A stretch of 64,000 nt of DNA from Sulfurimonas sp. (GTDB lineage: Bacteria; Campylobacterota; Campylobacteria; Campylobacterales; Sulfurimonadaceae): the NCBI GenBank assembly GCA_021732045.1, contig JAKFWK010000004.1, forward strand, positions 335,917-399,916. Reading direction: 5' to 3'. Both the position numbers and the translations under genes were made by a program. The notes under the pieces were generated by a model that worked only from the letters and a program-made list of their open reading frames with translations, was not told the DNA's origin and made no database searches. Positions 43,708 to 54,298 of the stretch are shown piece by piece (the stretch's first letter is position 1; every line of letters begins with the position of its first letter).

Positions 43708-46700
43708 TTAATTAGTAAATAGAGATTTTATAACTTCTCTATCTACTGCATTTTTTATTATTTCATCTACATACTCTTTTTGATCAGATCCATTTTTTTC
43801 CATGGAATCATCAACAAGTACTATATGTGATTTTAGTCCATCTATGTTGTTTTTATTTCTGATAGTAGAAGATATATCTGCTATATCTAACTCGTTGTAC
43901 TCTTTGTCAAACAGAACAACTCTATACGAATTATTTTTGATTAGTTCTTTAAATTCCGCTAGAGATGTTGCTGCTTCACAGCTTATTCCATCAATGCCCT
44001 CTATGATTTTGTTGTAGAGTTTCATTTCAAAACTACTTTTCTTTGCGATTAAAATATCAGCTTTGTATGCTGCCTGAGCTTTTGCTTCTATCGCTTCTTT
44101 TTCTTCTTGAGGACTATTTTGTACTGTTTTTTGTCTCTGCACAGAAATATCGCTTATATCAACAATGCTATCTACCAAGAAATGATTTAACAGAGAGATT
44201 ATCTCTGAGCGGATAAGTGGTTTTGTTGTATATTCGTCAAGACCAGCTGCTAAAAACTTCTCTCTATCACCTTTGAGCGCATTTGCTGTTAGTGCTACTA
44301 TAGGTATATGCTCTTGATTGTAATCTTCTTCCCACTCTAATATCTCAGCTGTTGCTTCGACGCCGTCTAAGAAAGGCATCTGTATATCCATGAAAATCAT
44401 GTCAAACTTGCCATCTTTTCTTTTTTGAAATGCTTCAAGACCATTGTTTGCTATAGTTACGGTTATGCCTAAATCCTCAAGAGTTCTTTGGATTAGTTTC
44501 TGGTTGATTATGTTATCTTCTGCAACCAAGATGTCAGCTTTAAACCTTGATGTAAGCGTGTCAAACTTTCTACGATTTTGTTTCTTTGCAATCTGCGTAG
44601 TAGAGTTTAGCATCACATAATTTTCGAGTGTTTGCTTGAGTTTTGATGAGTGAATAGGCTCATAGAGAGTTTTAAATATATCTAGCCCTAGTGAGTCGAT
44701 TTTTCTTATTAAATTGGATTTTGTAAGTACAATCAGCTCTAGAGAAAGTTTTGCAAACTCCTGTAGACTCTCGTTTGTAACATAGTCATAATCCACAAAA
44801 AGAAGATTGTAGTTTGTGTCATTTTGGAGAAGTTGTACTTTGTTGATATCTTTAAAAGTTGTATATCCTACGCCAAAATATTCAAGGTATTCCCTTAAGT
44901 ATTTATCCTGTTTTTTAAGTTTTATTGAGTCGCTGAGTATTAGAGCATTCAACTGATTAAACATACCCTCTGAGCTATCATTTAGCGTCTCGACTTCATC
45001 AAACTCAATACTGAAAAAGAATGTAGTCCCCTGTCCTGGAATACTGTGAAGATCAAGTTTGCCACCCATAAGTTCAACAAAACTACTTGATATAGTAAGA
45101 CCAAGTCCAGTTCCACCATACTTTCTAGTAATCGATGTATCTGCTTGAGAGAATGCTTCAAAGATTCTAGATTTTTGTTCACTCGTTACACCAATACCAC
45201 TATCTTGAATCTCAAATTTTATAGTAGTTTTACCAATTGTGTCAGATTTTACTTTTCTTATGTCAACATTTATTGCGCCAGCATTATTTGTAAATTTAAC
45301 TGCATTTGAGAGAAGGTTTATTATTACCTCTTTTAGTTTTGTTGGATCACCTTTGAGCGGGAACTCTAACGCAGGATCAATGAAACATCCAAGATCTATA
45401 TGTTTTTCACTTGCTCTTACTGCGTAAACTTCAACAGCACTTTCAAACTCTAAGATTGGGTTAAATGCAATATTTTCTATCTCAAGCTTATTGCTCTCGA
45501 TTTTAGATAAGTCAAGGATATTGTTTATAATTTCAAGAAGATTTTCAGAACTTTTTTCTATTATCTCAACAAACTCAATCTGTTCTTCTTGAAGTCCAGA
45601 ATCTTTTAGAAGTTCAGTAAATCCAACAATTCCATTTAGTGGTGTACGAATCTCATGCGACATGTTTGCCAAGAACATTGATTTTGCTTCACTTGCTTCT
45701 TGTGCTGATTGTTTATCTCTTCTTGTTTGATCAATAATCTCTTCAAGAAGTGCGTAGGCCATATTTGTACCTTCGGCAGTATGAAGGTTAATTTTTTTAT
45801 TATTTTGTAGAGATGTATCTTCTGCAACTCTTTTTAGAACGCTCTCTAGATGCTTAATGTTATTTGCAATTTCATTTGAAAGTAGATAGCCTAAAACAGC
45901 AAGTATTATAGCAATTAACCAGATACTAAAAGTAATAGCAAGAAATTGTATGGAGTCAGCTTGTACTTTTTGAGCTCTTTTGTCCATTGCTGCAATTAGT
46001 AAATTTTCTGCCTCTGTGATAATATTAATTTTTTCTGATTGCATGGTAAACCATACGCCGGAGGCAATTTCATATTCTCCACTTTGTGAAGCGGTGATTA
46101 ACGCCGTTCTTTCTGTATTTATATCTTGAAATAACTCTATGCTATCTTCGCTCTTAAAGAGAGAATCTAATTTTTTAGAGAGTTCTATATTTTGGATGCC
46201 AGCGTAATTCACTGAGTCCGCTTTACCGATAATCGAAATCCATTTGCTTAGGTCATTATCAATAAGCTTTGCTGAGCGAGAGATGTTATATGACATATAT
46301 CCTCTCTCAATGCCAGATGCCTCTTTTGCGTTAACCATGGTTATATATTGAGAATATAGTTGGCTAATCTCTTTGTCAATTTGATTCTCTGTAATTTGCT
46401 CTAACTGTTTAACAAACTTTCCTTGAGCATCCGTATATACTTTAAAGAAAAATTCATCAAACTTAGCATCTAGTCGATCGATTTTTGGTCTTACTGCTTT
46501 TATTTTTGCAATAGAAGTAACAACATCATTTATGTTTGCAACTAATCTTCTTTTTTCAGACGAACTGATGTTTGAAGTTTGTAAATCTCTTGAATACTTA
46601 AGAAATACTGCAACTTTTTCATCAACAACTTTTCTCTGTTCATGTAGTGACTTTAGAATATTCTCTGTTTTGTTACCAAGATACATGGCGCTCATACCAC

Positions 46701-46884
46701 GTTCTCTCGCAATATTTCCAACTACTTCATTGAGATGTTTATTTTGAGTCAATCTGTTTTGTAGTTGCTCCGCTGCTTGAAAAGCAATATAAGAGCTATA
46801 AACATAATAACTCGTCAATGAAAAAAGAACAAGAATTGGGAGTAGGCTTATTAGGCGTAATCTATTTTTTAATCCTAGTTGCAT
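43708..46884 (-). CDS. NIT-domain hybrid histidine kinase with three receiver-like domains
   Basis: 1058 aa. A membrane helix at about 12-30; a periplasmic NIT domain (nitrate/nitrite sensing type, [13 protein letters not shown] near 62); a second helix at about 315-335; a HisKA domain with [11 protein letters not shown]; an HATPase with [17 protein letters not shown] and [10 protein letters not shown]; a degenerate receiver ([12 protein letters not shown] through LLFVDYDYV); a full receiver ([25 protein letters not shown]); and a degenerate C-terminal receiver-like domain. A nitrate or nitrite signal is possible by domain, unproven. The ATG overlaps the HPt gene stop (TAATG). Confidence 0.88.
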   Translation of the reverse strand: MQLGLKNRLRLISLLPILVLFSLTSYYVYSSYIAFQAAEQLQNRLTQNKHLNEVVGNIARERGMSAMYLGNKTENILKSLHEQRKVVDEKVAVFLKYSRDLQTSNISSSEKRRLVANINDVVTSIAKIKAVRPKIDRLDAKFDEFFFKVYTDAQGKFVKQLEQITENQIDKEISQLYSQYITMVNAKEASGIERGYMSYNISRSAKLIDNDLSKWISIIGKADSVNYAGIQNIELSKKLDSLFKSEDSIELFQDINTERTALITASQSGEYEIASGVWFTMQSEKINIITEAENLLIAAMDKRAQKVQADSIQFLAITFSIWLIAIILAVLGYLLSNEIANNIKHLESVLKRVAEDTSLQNNKKINLHTAEGTNMAYALLEEIIDQTRRDKQSAQEASEAKSMFLANMSHEIRTPLNGIVGFTELLKDSGLQEEQIEFVEIIEKSSENLLEIINNILDLSKIESNKLEIENIAFNPILEFESAVEVYAVRASEKHIDLGCFIDPALEFPLKGDPTKLKEVIINLLSNAVKFTNNAGAINVDIRKVKSDTIGKTTIKFEIQDSGIGVTSEQKSRIFEAFSQADTSITRKYGGTGLGLTISSSFVELMGGKLDLHSIPGQGTTFFFSIEFDEVETLNDSSEGMFNQLNALILSDSIKLKKQDKYLREYLEYFGVGYTTFKDINKVQLLQNDTNYNLLFVDYDYVTNESLQEFAKLSLELIVLTKSNLIRKIDSLGLDIFKTLYEPIHSSKLKQTLENYVMLNSTTQIAKKQNRRKFDTLTSRFKADILVAEDNIINQKLIQRTLEDLGITVTIANNGLEAFQKRKDGKFDMIFMDIQMPFLDGVEATAEILEWEEDYNQEHIPIVALTANALKGDREKFLAAGLDEYTTKPLIRSEIISLLNHFLVDSIVDISDISVQRQKTVQNSPQEEKEAIEAKAQAAYKADILIAKKSSFEMKLYNKIIEGIDGISCEAATSLAEFKELIKNNSYRVVLFDKEYNELDIADISSTIRNKNNIDGLKSHIVLVDDSMEKNGSDQKEYVDEIIKNAVDREVIKSLFTN

Positions 46885-48470
46885 TATTTACCTTCTATGT
46901 TTGAGATTTGGTTTAGTTTTGTTGTAATAACACTAATATTTTTTATAACCTCTTCGCTACTGTTAGAATTGATTATAGTATTGAGTTCATCATCGAACTT
47001 ATGAATTCGCATATTGTCGCTCATTCCTTTTAGCTCTATTGCATCTTCTTTTGAGCTGTTGAAATCACCATTTTCCATAGATACAACTATGTTTTCGCAT
47101 AGTTGACGACTGGTTTCTAGATACTCTTCAAGAAGTTTATTAAAACTATTTGCATCTAGTCCAATACTGTTGGCAACTAACTCTTTGTCGTACGAAAGAG
47201 CTATATTTAAAATTTCTTTTTCTATATCAGAATTATCTTCCTTTAGTGTAGCGTCTGTGTCTAATATCATTAGTTCTTCGTCGCTTATATTATTTTGTAT
47301 GGGCTCTTTATTTTGTTTATAGAAGTCATCATCAGCAAGTTCCGCAATCTCTATGATGTCTGGTACTTGACTGTCATCTATTTCTAAAACTTTCTCTTGT
47401 ATCTCAACACTCTTTGCTGGAAAAGGTTCTTCATCTTTAAGTGATAAAACAAAATCGTCCTCATCTATATCTATTTTGTTATCTCTTATGTCAGTTTGTG
47501 TGTATGTTGTGTTTTTGTTTTCGCTTCCTGAGAGCCTGTCGAGTGTTTTGAATAGTTTATTTAAAATTGTCTCTATATCGTCACTTTCGTTGACTGTACC
47601 AATGGAGGTTAATATGCTAAGTGCATCTTCTACTCGTAGATTTGCTGCCACACCTTTTAACTTATGAGAAAGTATTTTAATTTTATCTATGTCTTTGTCA
47701 TGTGCAGCTTGATATAGTTCTGTTTTAAAACTATTGGCCTGAGCAATAAAATCTTGAATAAACTCTTCTATAAGATCAACTGGAAGACCAAGTGCTTCCG
47801 AAGCCGTTTCCGGACTAAATTTGTAGTTTGCAAACTCACCGAGATCATCATCTGCTTCAGTAATTTGCTTTGGCTCGAAAGCTGGCTGTTTTGAATCTTT
47901 TAACTCTTTAGATGGTATATGTTTTTTATTGTCTTGTGTAAGTTCACTTATATCAATATCGATAGGCAAGGAGATATTTTCATCTACTTTTGGATAAAGA
48001 TCTGCCTCTATATTTAAAATTGGCTCACTAGATATCTGTTTAGGAACATAACTATCTGTTGCTTGAGTGTTTTTTGGTATATCTATTTTTGGTGCTGATG
48101 TAACTAGAGGCTCTATTTTTATCTGCTCACTTTGAGAATCAAGAAGTGCTCTGATATTTAGTAGATTTATAATATAGGCTTTTTGTGATGGGTTATCAGA
48201 GAGATAAATCGTCTGTATATCTAGTGAAGCTACGAAATTTTTGCTTTTTGCACGGATAATTACTTTTTGTTTTGCTCCTGAGTCATCACAAGCAACATAG
48301 TCAATCCAATGAACATGCTTGAAGTTATGTATATAGCCAACCGATTTTGCAAAAAGATCTGCAAAATCAGCTGCTTCGTGTTGAAGCTCAGCTAGGTTTG
48401 AAAAACCTAATACTCTTAAATCATTCTCATCAATTCCTATAAACTCTTTTTTGTGGTTGTAAATTAGCAT
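46884..48470 (-). CDS. HPt-domain phosphotransfer protein
   Basis: 528 aa. An N-terminal globular segment (about 1-110) of unknown fold, a long acidic, low-complexity linker (about 115-200), and an HPt domain at about 215-305 with phospho-acceptor histidine in [19 protein letters not shown] second four-helix segment near 445-520 resembles HPt ([20 protein letters not shown]) but has glutamate where the HxLKG histidine should be. It is first in an operon with a hybrid kinase and a CheY-like gene, so it probably relays phosphate between them. Confidence 0.75.
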   Translation of the reverse strand: MLIYNHKKEFIGIDENDLRVLGFSNLAELQHEAADFADLFAKSVGYIHNFKHVHWIDYVACDDSGAKQKVIIRAKSKNFVASLDIQTIYLSDNPSQKAYIINLLNIRALLDSQSEQIKIEPLVTSAPKIDIPKNTQATDSYVPKQISSEPILNIEADLYPKVDENISLPIDIDISELTQDNKKHIPSKELKDSKQPAFEPKQITEADDDLGEFANYKFSPETASEALGLPVDLIEEFIQDFIAQANSFKTELYQAAHDKDIDKIKILSHKLKGVAANLRVEDALSILTSIGTVNESDDIETILNKLFKTLDRLSGSENKNTTYTQTDIRDNKIDIDEDDFVLSLKDEEPFPAKSVEIQEKVLEIDDSQVPDIIEIAELADDDFYKQNKEPIQNNISDEELMILDTDATLKEDNSDIEKEILNIALSYDKELVANSIGLDANSFNKLLEEYLETSRQLCENIVVSMENGDFNSSKEDAIELKGMSDNMRIHKFDDELNTIINSNSSEEVIKNISVITTKLNQISNIEGK

Positions 48471-48499
48471 ACTTGCCCTTTGTGTTACACTGTTTTTGT

Positions 48500-48895
48500 T
48501 TAATTTATATGATTTATATTGTATTCTTCAATATTTTTTCTAGGTACAGGTTTGCTCACAGAGATATAACCTATTATTTCATCCTGATTATTGTGGATTG
48601 GCGCAATCTCTGAGTTTATCCAGTAAAAAGAGCCATCTTTACGCAGATTTTTTAAGAGTCCATTCCAAACTTGCCCACTTTTAAGCGCTTTGTGCATCTG
48701 GTTAAACACCTCATGTGGCATATCTGGATGTTTTACTTTGGAGTGATTATTATTTACGAGTTCCTCTGCTGAGTATCCCGAAATTTCACAAAACTTTCTA
48801 TTTACAAAAGTGATATTATCATTTAAATCTGTTTGACTTATTGCCACTTTGCCTTCATAGATATACTCTTCACTAGTTGGTATAACTTTATTCAT
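48500..48895 (-). CDS. PAS-domain protein (aerotaxis-type)
   Basis: 131 aa, one PAS domain: VAISQTDLNDNITFVNRKFCEISGYSAEELVNNNHSKVKHPDMP and the FWxNSEIAPI equivalent YWINSEIAPIHNNQDEIIGYISV. This is the Aer-type PAS that often binds FAD or haem. No output domain is attached. GAGG precedes the ATG. It lies just after the phosphorelay operon on the same strand and may act with it or with a chemoreceptor. Confidence 0.82.
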   Translation of the reverse strand: MNKVIPTSEEYIYEGKVAISQTDLNDNITFVNRKFCEISGYSAEELVNNNHSKVKHPDMPHEVFNQMHKALKSGQVWNGLLKNLRKDGSFYWINSEIAPIHNNQDEIIGYISVSKPVPRKNIEEYNINHIN

Positions 48896-48961
48896 AAAAA
48901 ACCTCTACTTAAATGTCACTATAAACGGCACTAATATATCATGAATAGTTTAAAATAAAAC

Positions 48962-50764
48962 TTATTTATAAATGTTTTTTATAATTTGGGCATCTTTTTG
49001 ATTTAAAATAGAACTTATCTCTTCAACACTTAATTCTCTAAGGGTATCAAATGTTTCAAAATGTTTTAAAAGCTTAACTATTTTTGCTTGTGATATACCA
49101 TTTAGTGTCAATAGCTTACTCTCGTTGTCAAGTTTTAGTTTTGTTTTTTTATGAAAATTTATAGCGCATCTATGAGCCTCATCTCTCATGTTTTGAGCCC
49201 AATGGAGCCTTTTGTCGCTATTTGGTAACTTTACAATGTTCTCTCTGGTATACAAGATATCATTCGCTTTACCCTTTGCCCGATGGGCTTTTGCGTCTAT
49301 TTTCTCTTTTGATATTGCAATTAAGTCTAGAGATATACCGTTTGACACCAAAATATCTGATGCCAACTTTAAAAGCGTAGCTCCACCATCGAGTATCCAT
49401 AAATCAGGCGGAGAATTTTTTGAGAAACTCTCTACCCTTTTTGTTAGCATCTCTCTCATTTGCGAATACTCATCTTTTGCTTGAAGATGGTATATCCGGT
49501 AGCTTTTTTTATCAAACTTGCCGTCTTCATAAACTGCCATTGCTCCAACTGTTGCAACTCCTGCCATGTGGGAGTTATCAAAAACTTCTATACGATTTGG
49601 AGTGCGCTCTAGCTTAAAAAGCTCTTTGATTTCATCCAGTATCTGACCACTGTTTTGAGTTTTATCATTTTTTAAAAGCTCCTCAGCATTTAAAAGTGCT
49701 AGATTTATCAACTCCTTCTTTTCACCTTTTAGAGGTACTTTTATCTCTGCTTTTTTCCCAAAAACTTGCGTGAGATGCTTTTGAACTAAAGATAGTGACT
49801 CAAAGTTTGAGGCCACTAAAATTGGCGCGATAATTGGTGGTTTCTCATTTTTATAAAACTCTAACAAAACTCTCTGATAAAACTCATCTTCATCATAACC
49901 CTCATAAAGGTTTATGAAGTCATGAGTTGAGGAGATTATCTTGCCGTCACGCATAAATATCCTAACGACTGCTGCTCTTTTTTCTTTGGAACAGATAGCA
50001 AAAATGTCGTAGTTTTCATTAGTTGCAAAGTCAATCTCGCTTTTTATTTGTGAACGCTCAATTCTTAGGATTCTATCTCTAAGTTCTCCAGCCTCTTCAA
50101 ACCTAAGATTTTCTGCATAAAACTCCATTCTATTTTGCAGTTTGCTTATGACTGTTTTTTTATTTTGAATCAACTCTATGGCTAAATCAACCTCTTTTTT
50201 ATACTCTGTATCGCTCACGGCAAGTTCACAAGGAGCTAAGCATCTGTCTATTTGATGATAAAGACAGATCTTTTTTGATTTTAGTGAGCCCTTTTTTTGA
50301 ACGAGTTTGCAAAGCTCGTAAATCGAGTCTAAAATATCTCTCGCACCAACAGAGTAGGGTCCAAAATATTTAATATCCGTAGAATCAATAACTTTTCTTG
50401 TAAGCTCAAATCTAGGATATTTTTGTGAGTAGTCTATGTAAATATATGGATAAGTTTTATCATCACGAAGCAAAATATTATATTTTGGATTTAGCTGTTT
50501 TATAAGTGAATTCTCAAGTATAAGTGCGTCATGCTCACTGTTTACGACGATATAATTAAGCGAAACAGTTTGAGCGAGCATCTTTGTTATGCGAAGAGAT
50601 AGATTTTGGTTTGGCTTAAATATGGGAGTAAAATTAAAGTAACTTTTCACTCTGTTTGATAGATTTTTCGCTTTTCCTATGTAGAGCAGATGTCCATCTT
50701 TGTCGAAGTATTGATAGATTCCAGCGGAAGAGGGAAGCTGTTTTATAGTCTCTTCAAGATTCAT
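48962..50764 (-). CDS. uvrC: Excinuclease ABC subunit C
   Basis: 600 aa. Nucleotide-excision repair incision subunit. N-terminal GIY-YIG nuclease ([25 protein letters not shown]), a UvrB-binding UVR region ([23 protein letters not shown]), the RNase H-like 3' nuclease domain ([25 protein letters not shown] equivalent [11 protein letters not shown]), and helix-hairpin-helix C-terminus. Its start overlaps the upstream DUF721-like gene by 11 bases. Confidence 0.95.
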   Translation of the reverse strand: MNLEETIKQLPSSAGIYQYFDKDGHLLYIGKAKNLSNRVKSYFNFTPIFKPNQNLSLRITKMLAQTVSLNYIVVNSEHDALILENSLIKQLNPKYNILLRDDKTYPYIYIDYSQKYPRFELTRKVIDSTDIKYFGPYSVGARDILDSIYELCKLVQKKGSLKSKKICLYHQIDRCLAPCELAVSDTEYKKEVDLAIELIQNKKTVISKLQNRMEFYAENLRFEEAGELRDRILRIERSQIKSEIDFATNENYDIFAICSKEKRAAVVRIFMRDGKIISSTHDFINLYEGYDEDEFYQRVLLEFYKNEKPPIIAPILVASNFESLSLVQKHLTQVFGKKAEIKVPLKGEKKELINLALLNAEELLKNDKTQNSGQILDEIKELFKLERTPNRIEVFDNSHMAGVATVGAMAVYEDGKFDKKSYRIYHLQAKDEYSQMREMLTKRVESFSKNSPPDLWILDGGATLLKLASDILVSNGISLDLIAISKEKIDAKAHRAKGKANDILYTRENIVKLPNSDKRLHWAQNMRDEAHRCAINFHKKTKLKLDNESKLLTLNGISQAKIVKLLKHFETFDTLRELSVEEISSILNQKDAQIIKNIYK

Positions 50765-51221
50765 GTTTTGCTTTTATGATTGTTAAAATACTCATAGCCA
50801 GTTCTCGTAGTTTTGGGTCCTCTATGTCTACTTCTATGTCGCCAGTCGCTCTCTCTACATAATTTGTATTGCCTTGATTTGAGCTGTAAACTTCTAGCGC
50901 AATCTTTGGTTTATGATCCACAAAACAGACAACATCTTTTATCTTCAAATCTGAACACTCTAGAAAATTTTGTGATTCCATAATCATAGGTGAGTTTAAA
51001 ATTGATTTAATCATATTTATAATATTATTGACATCTAATTTATTTAAATTGGTGGACAAAACGAAGAAAAGTGTCTCATTTTTGATGTATCCAAATTTGA
51101 TGCTTTTTTGTATGCTTGATAGCAGTGAAGATTTTAGTCTGCTAATACATCCATGTTCCAATAATCTGTGAAATTGAGGTTTGCATTGAATAGAATTAAT
51201 AATTTGAGTAGCATTTTTCAT
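50754..51221 (-). CDS. DUF721/DciA-like protein
   Basis: 155 aa. An N-terminal module of about 75 residues (helix, then strand-helix with [29 protein letters not shown]) resembles the DUF721 domain of DciA, the helicase loader. The tail is acidic ([20 protein letters not shown]). The match is by pattern and tentative. It is first in an operon with uvrC. A TATAAT six bases before the ATG and no ribosome-binding site point to a leaderless mRNA. The gene's 5' end overlaps the divergent lipoprotein gene. Confidence 0.6.
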   Translation of the reverse strand: MKNATQIINSIQCKPQFHRLLEHGCISRLKSSLLSSIQKSIKFGYIKNETLFFVLSTNLNKLDVNNIINMIKSILNSPMIMESQNFLECSDLKIKDVVCFVDHKPKIALEVYSSNQGNTNYVERATGDIEVDIEDPKLRELAMSILTIIKAKHES

Positions 51222-51377
51222 CTGATAATTATAACAATCTTTTTGTTAAGTTTGAGCGGATGTGGGTATAAAGCAAATCCATATTATCAAGAAAAAGCAC
51301 CGCAAGGTGATAAAAATATAGAGTTTATTATCCAAAACCAAAATATGGATGATAATGAAAGTGTTGATAAGCAGTAA
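51186..51377 (+). CDS. Small lipoprotein upstream of nadB
   Basis: 63 aa if started at the TTG at 51186, six bases after GAGG; other in-frame GTG/TTG starts exist at 51168 and 51204. Signal peptide with IIITIFLLSLSGC (lipobox LSGC), then GYKANPYYQEKAP. The GYKxxPYY pattern right after the lipid cysteine is shared with LptM-like small lipoproteins. Its stop overlaps the nadB ATG (TAATG). The 5' end overlaps the divergent DUF721-like gene by 36 bases. Confidence 0.6.
   Translation: MNRINNLSSIFHLIIITIFLLSLSGCGYKANPYYQEKAPQGDKNIEFIIQNQNMDDNESVDKQ
51228..51233 (-). promoter_or_regulatory. -10 element with leaderless spacing for the DUF721-uvrC operon
   Basis: TATAAT on the minus strand, exactly six bases before the ATG at 51219-51221. 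It lies inside the coding region of the divergent small lipoprotein. Confidence 0.55.
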
Positions 51378-52828
51378 TGAAATATGATGTAATAATTGTA
51401 GGTGCTGGAGTAGCTGGACTTTACGCTGCACTGCACCTTCCTCGTGATAAAAAGGTTTTAATTATAAACAAAAGAGAGACATTTAAATGTAACAGTTTTT
51501 ATGCTCAAGGTGGCGTCGCACTAGCGGTTGATAGTAAAGATATACCAATGCACATTAAAGATACTCTTGATGCAGGAGCTGGGCTTTGCGATGAAGACGC
51601 AGTTAGAGTACTTAGTGAGAGCTCAAGAGGTACTATTGATGATCTGATAAATCGCGGATTTCTTTTTGATTCTGATGAAAATGGAGAGCTTCTTTACACA
51701 AAAGAGGCGGCTCACTCAAGAGAAAGAATTCTTCATGCCGGCGGAGATGCAACGGGAAGATACTTGCACTATTTTTTACTATCAAAAAATCCTCATCCGA
51801 TGCTAGGCGATGCCAGGGTGGTAGATTTGTTAATAAAAGATGGTGTTTGCTATGGTGTAACCGTGCTTGATCATAGAGAGAGCAGAAACATATATGCAAA
51901 CAGTGTGATTATTGCTAGTGGTGGAGTAGGTTCGCTTTATGAGTATCACACAAATGCTCCATGTATTAGCGCCGATATGCAGGGGCTTTGCCTACTTAAG
52001 GATATAGAGCTTGAAAACATGGAGATGATGCAGTTTCATCCAACCGTTTTTGTAAAAAGTGAATCCGCACAAAAACTCCTCCTCACCGAAGCACTCCGAG
52101 GCGAGGGCGCTACTATAGAAGATGAAAATGGAAGAAGATTTTTGTTTGATTATGATGAACGAGGGGAACTTGCTTCCAGAGATATAGTTAGCAAGTCTAT
52201 CTATGAGTACAATAAAAAAACAGGGCTTAAGGTATATCTCGCGTTTAGTAACTTTGACTATCACTATTTCACGCATAGATTTCCAAATATATTTAAGAGT
52301 TTACAAGATTTAGGTTTTGATGTACCGTATGAGAGAGTCCCAATATCCCCAGCGTTTCACTATGCGATTGGCGGAATTAAGACTGATGTTGATGGCAAAG
52401 TGCCAAATATAAAAAATCTTTATGCTATTGGAGAGGTGGCATCTACTAAAGTTCATGGAGCGAACAGACTTGCCTCAAACTCTCTTCTGGAGGGTTTGGT
52501 ATTTGCCACAAGAGCGACCAAAGATATCCTGAACTCCAATTACTCAACTAAATCCATAGAGTTTAAAGTAGATGATGAGATTATGAGCTTTAAAGATGAC
52601 AAAGCCAAAAAAAACCTGCTTCGTAAGATAATGTGGGAAAATGTCTCTATTGTTAAAACAAAAGATGGATTAAATAGTGCGTTGGAGCAGATAGATGCTC
52701 TTTTAAATGAGAAGATTGGCAGATTGTTAAAATTTCGTCTATTAACCGCAAGAGAGATAGTCTTATCGGCACTTAAAAGAGAAGAGTCGATAGGCGTTCA
52801 TTATATAAAAGAGGATGTAGGTGATTAA
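51377..52828 (+). CDS. nadB: L-aspartate oxidase
   Basis: 483 aa. FAD enzyme converting aspartate to iminoaspartate, the first step of de novo NAD synthesis. FAD-binding VIIVGAGVAGLYAAL at the N-terminus, FYAQGGVA, and the catalytic blocks MEMMQFHPT, LLTEALRGEGA and HGANRLASNSLLEGLVF. A little shorter than E. coli NadB (540 aa). Its start overlaps the upstream lipoprotein stop and its end overlaps nhaD by eight bases. Confidence 0.94.
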   Translation: MKYDVIIVGAGVAGLYAALHLPRDKKVLIINKRETFKCNSFYAQGGVALAVDSKDIPMHIKDTLDAGAGLCDEDAVRVLSESSRGTIDDLINRGFLFDSDENGELLYTKEAAHSRERILHAGGDATGRYLHYFLLSKNPHPMLGDARVVDLLIKDGVCYGVTVLDHRESRNIYANSVIIASGGVGSLYEYHTNAPCISADMQGLCLLKDIELENMEMMQFHPTVFVKSESAQKLLLTEALRGEGATIEDENGRRFLFDYDERGELASRDIVSKSIYEYNKKTGLKVYLAFSNFDYHYFTHRFPNIFKSLQDLGFDVPYERVPISPAFHYAIGGIKTDVDGKVPNIKNLYAIGEVASTKVHGANRLASNSLLEGLVFATRATKDILNSNYSTKSIEFKVDDEIMSFKDDKAKKNLLRKIMWENVSIVKTKDGLNSALEQIDALLNEKIGRLLKFRLLTAREIVLSALKREESIGVHYIKEDVGD

Positions 52829-54203
52829 ATTTATCTTGCTGATTTTTGTTTCTACTTTTGCATTCGCAAGCTCTGGCTGTGCAGCAGAGACTATGCCAGA
52901 TTTGACTCTAACATGGGCTGGAATAAGCTCTCTTCTTATTTTTATGATTGCATACTATTTTGTTGCAACTGAAGATAAGTACCATTTAGACAAATCAAAG
53001 CCTGCTCTTTTTGCAGGAACAATCATTTTTATTTTAGTGGCAATTTATTATGCTTTGAATGGTTTAGATATGGAGCTTGTGCATGCTCAAGCACAACATC
53101 AAATACTTGAAATTGCTGAAATATTTTTCTTTCTATTTGTGGCTATGACATATATTGAGACGCTAATTCATATGAATGTTTTTGAAAAACTTAAATATAA
53201 TTTAGTGTCAAAAGGGTACAACTACAGAAAGCTTTTTTGGTTAACTGGACTTTTGGCATTTTTCATCTCACCAATAGCAGACAACCTAACAACAGCGCTT
53301 ATTCTCTCAACTGTACTTATAACAATCGAGAGAGAAAAAACATCTTTTTTGGTTCCTGGAGCCATAAATATTGTCGTAGCAGCAAACGCAGGTGGCGCAT
53401 GGAGTCCGTTTGGAGATATTACAACTTTGATGGCATGGACAACTGGAAAAGGGGTTTTTTCTGACTTCCTGTTTCTTTTCCCAGCCTCGGCTGGCGGATA
53501 TGTTGTAACTGCATACTTGCTTAGTAGATTCGTACCACAAACTAAACCTGTTTTTGATGCAAAGACAGAGAAAGCCCCAATTTTAATGCAGGGGGCGGGT
53601 GGCGTGATTGCTCTTGGAGTTTTTACAATTGCCTCAGCCGTTTTATCTCATCAGCTTCTTCATCTACCAGCTATGTGGGGCATGATGCTTGGTTTGGCTG
53701 TGCTTAAGTTATTTCAATATAGATTAAAGAGAAAATATAATTCAAAACTAAACATCTTTGAATCTATGAGTAAAATAGAGAATAATACGCTTCTGTTCTT
53801 CTTTGGTATATTGGCGGCTGTTGGTGGACTTTACTTTGTCGGTTGGTTGGCTCTTGCATCTGTGGTTTATCATCCTGATGCTTTGGGTGCAACATGGTCA
53901 AACATTGGCGTAGGATTCCTCTCCGCAATAGTTGATAATGTTCCAGTGATGTCTGCAATACTAAAGGCAAACCCAGATATGGGAGTTGATCAGTGGATGT
54001 TAGTTACCATGACCGCCGGAATCGGTGGCTCTTTGATTAGTTTTGGCTCTGCTGCTGGCGTAGGTGTTATGGGTAAACTATCTGGAATATACACATTCGG
54101 CTCTCATATGAAGTACTCATGGACAATTTTGGTTGGCTATATTGTCTCAGTCGCAATATGGTATGTTCAGTATCAAATGCTCGGTCTCTACATAAAACAT
54201 TAA
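52821..54203 (+). CDS. nhaD: Na+/H+ antiporter NhaD
   Basis: 460 aa, about 11-12 transmembrane helices. An N-terminal signal-like helix (FILLIFVSTFAFA), then the IT-superfamily core with PIADNLTTALILSTVLI, NAGGAWSPFGDITTLMAW, and SAIVDNVPVMSAIL. NhaD exports sodium for proton uptake. It overlaps nadB by eight bases, so the two are cotranscribed. Confidence 0.9.
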   Translation: MIKFILLIFVSTFAFASSGCAAETMPDLTLTWAGISSLLIFMIAYYFVATEDKYHLDKSKPALFAGTIIFILVAIYYALNGLDMELVHAQAQHQILEIAEIFFFLFVAMTYIETLIHMNVFEKLKYNLVSKGYNYRKLFWLTGLLAFFISPIADNLTTALILSTVLITIEREKTSFLVPGAINIVVAANAGGAWSPFGDITTLMAWTTGKGVFSDFLFLFPASAGGYVVTAYLLSRFVPQTKPVFDAKTEKAPILMQGAGGVIALGVFTIASAVLSHQLLHLPAMWGMMLGLAVLKLFQYRLKRKYNSKLNIFESMSKIENNTLLFFFGILAAVGGLYFVGWLALASVVYHPDALGATWSNIGVGFLSAIVDNVPVMSAILKANPDMGVDQWMLVTMTAGIGGSLISFGSAAGVGVMGKLSGIYTFGSHMKYSWTILVGYIVSVAIWYVQYQMLGLYIKH

Positions 54204-54298
54204 TGTTGATTATTGTATCCTTTCACTACTTGAAGGGGTGCAAATCCTCATAAATCCGCCTCTGGCACCTATAAAAACTCTTACAAAAGGCATTCAAA
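54204..54298 (+). promoter_or_regulatory. guaA leader with hairpin
   Basis: The 95-base gap before guaA holds a stem GGTGC (54237-54241) with GCACC (54265-54269) around a 23-base loop that includes short CCTC and CCGCC blocks, followed by an A-rich stretch and an AAGG ribosome-binding site. It may be a regulatory leader, but no riboswitch class is recognised. No clean promoter is seen. Confidence 0.3.

Noticed and set aside
54230..54295. PreQ1 or purine riboswitch in front of guaA
   Set aside because: Loop and tail sequences do not match the conserved cores of these classes; only a generic hairpin is supported.
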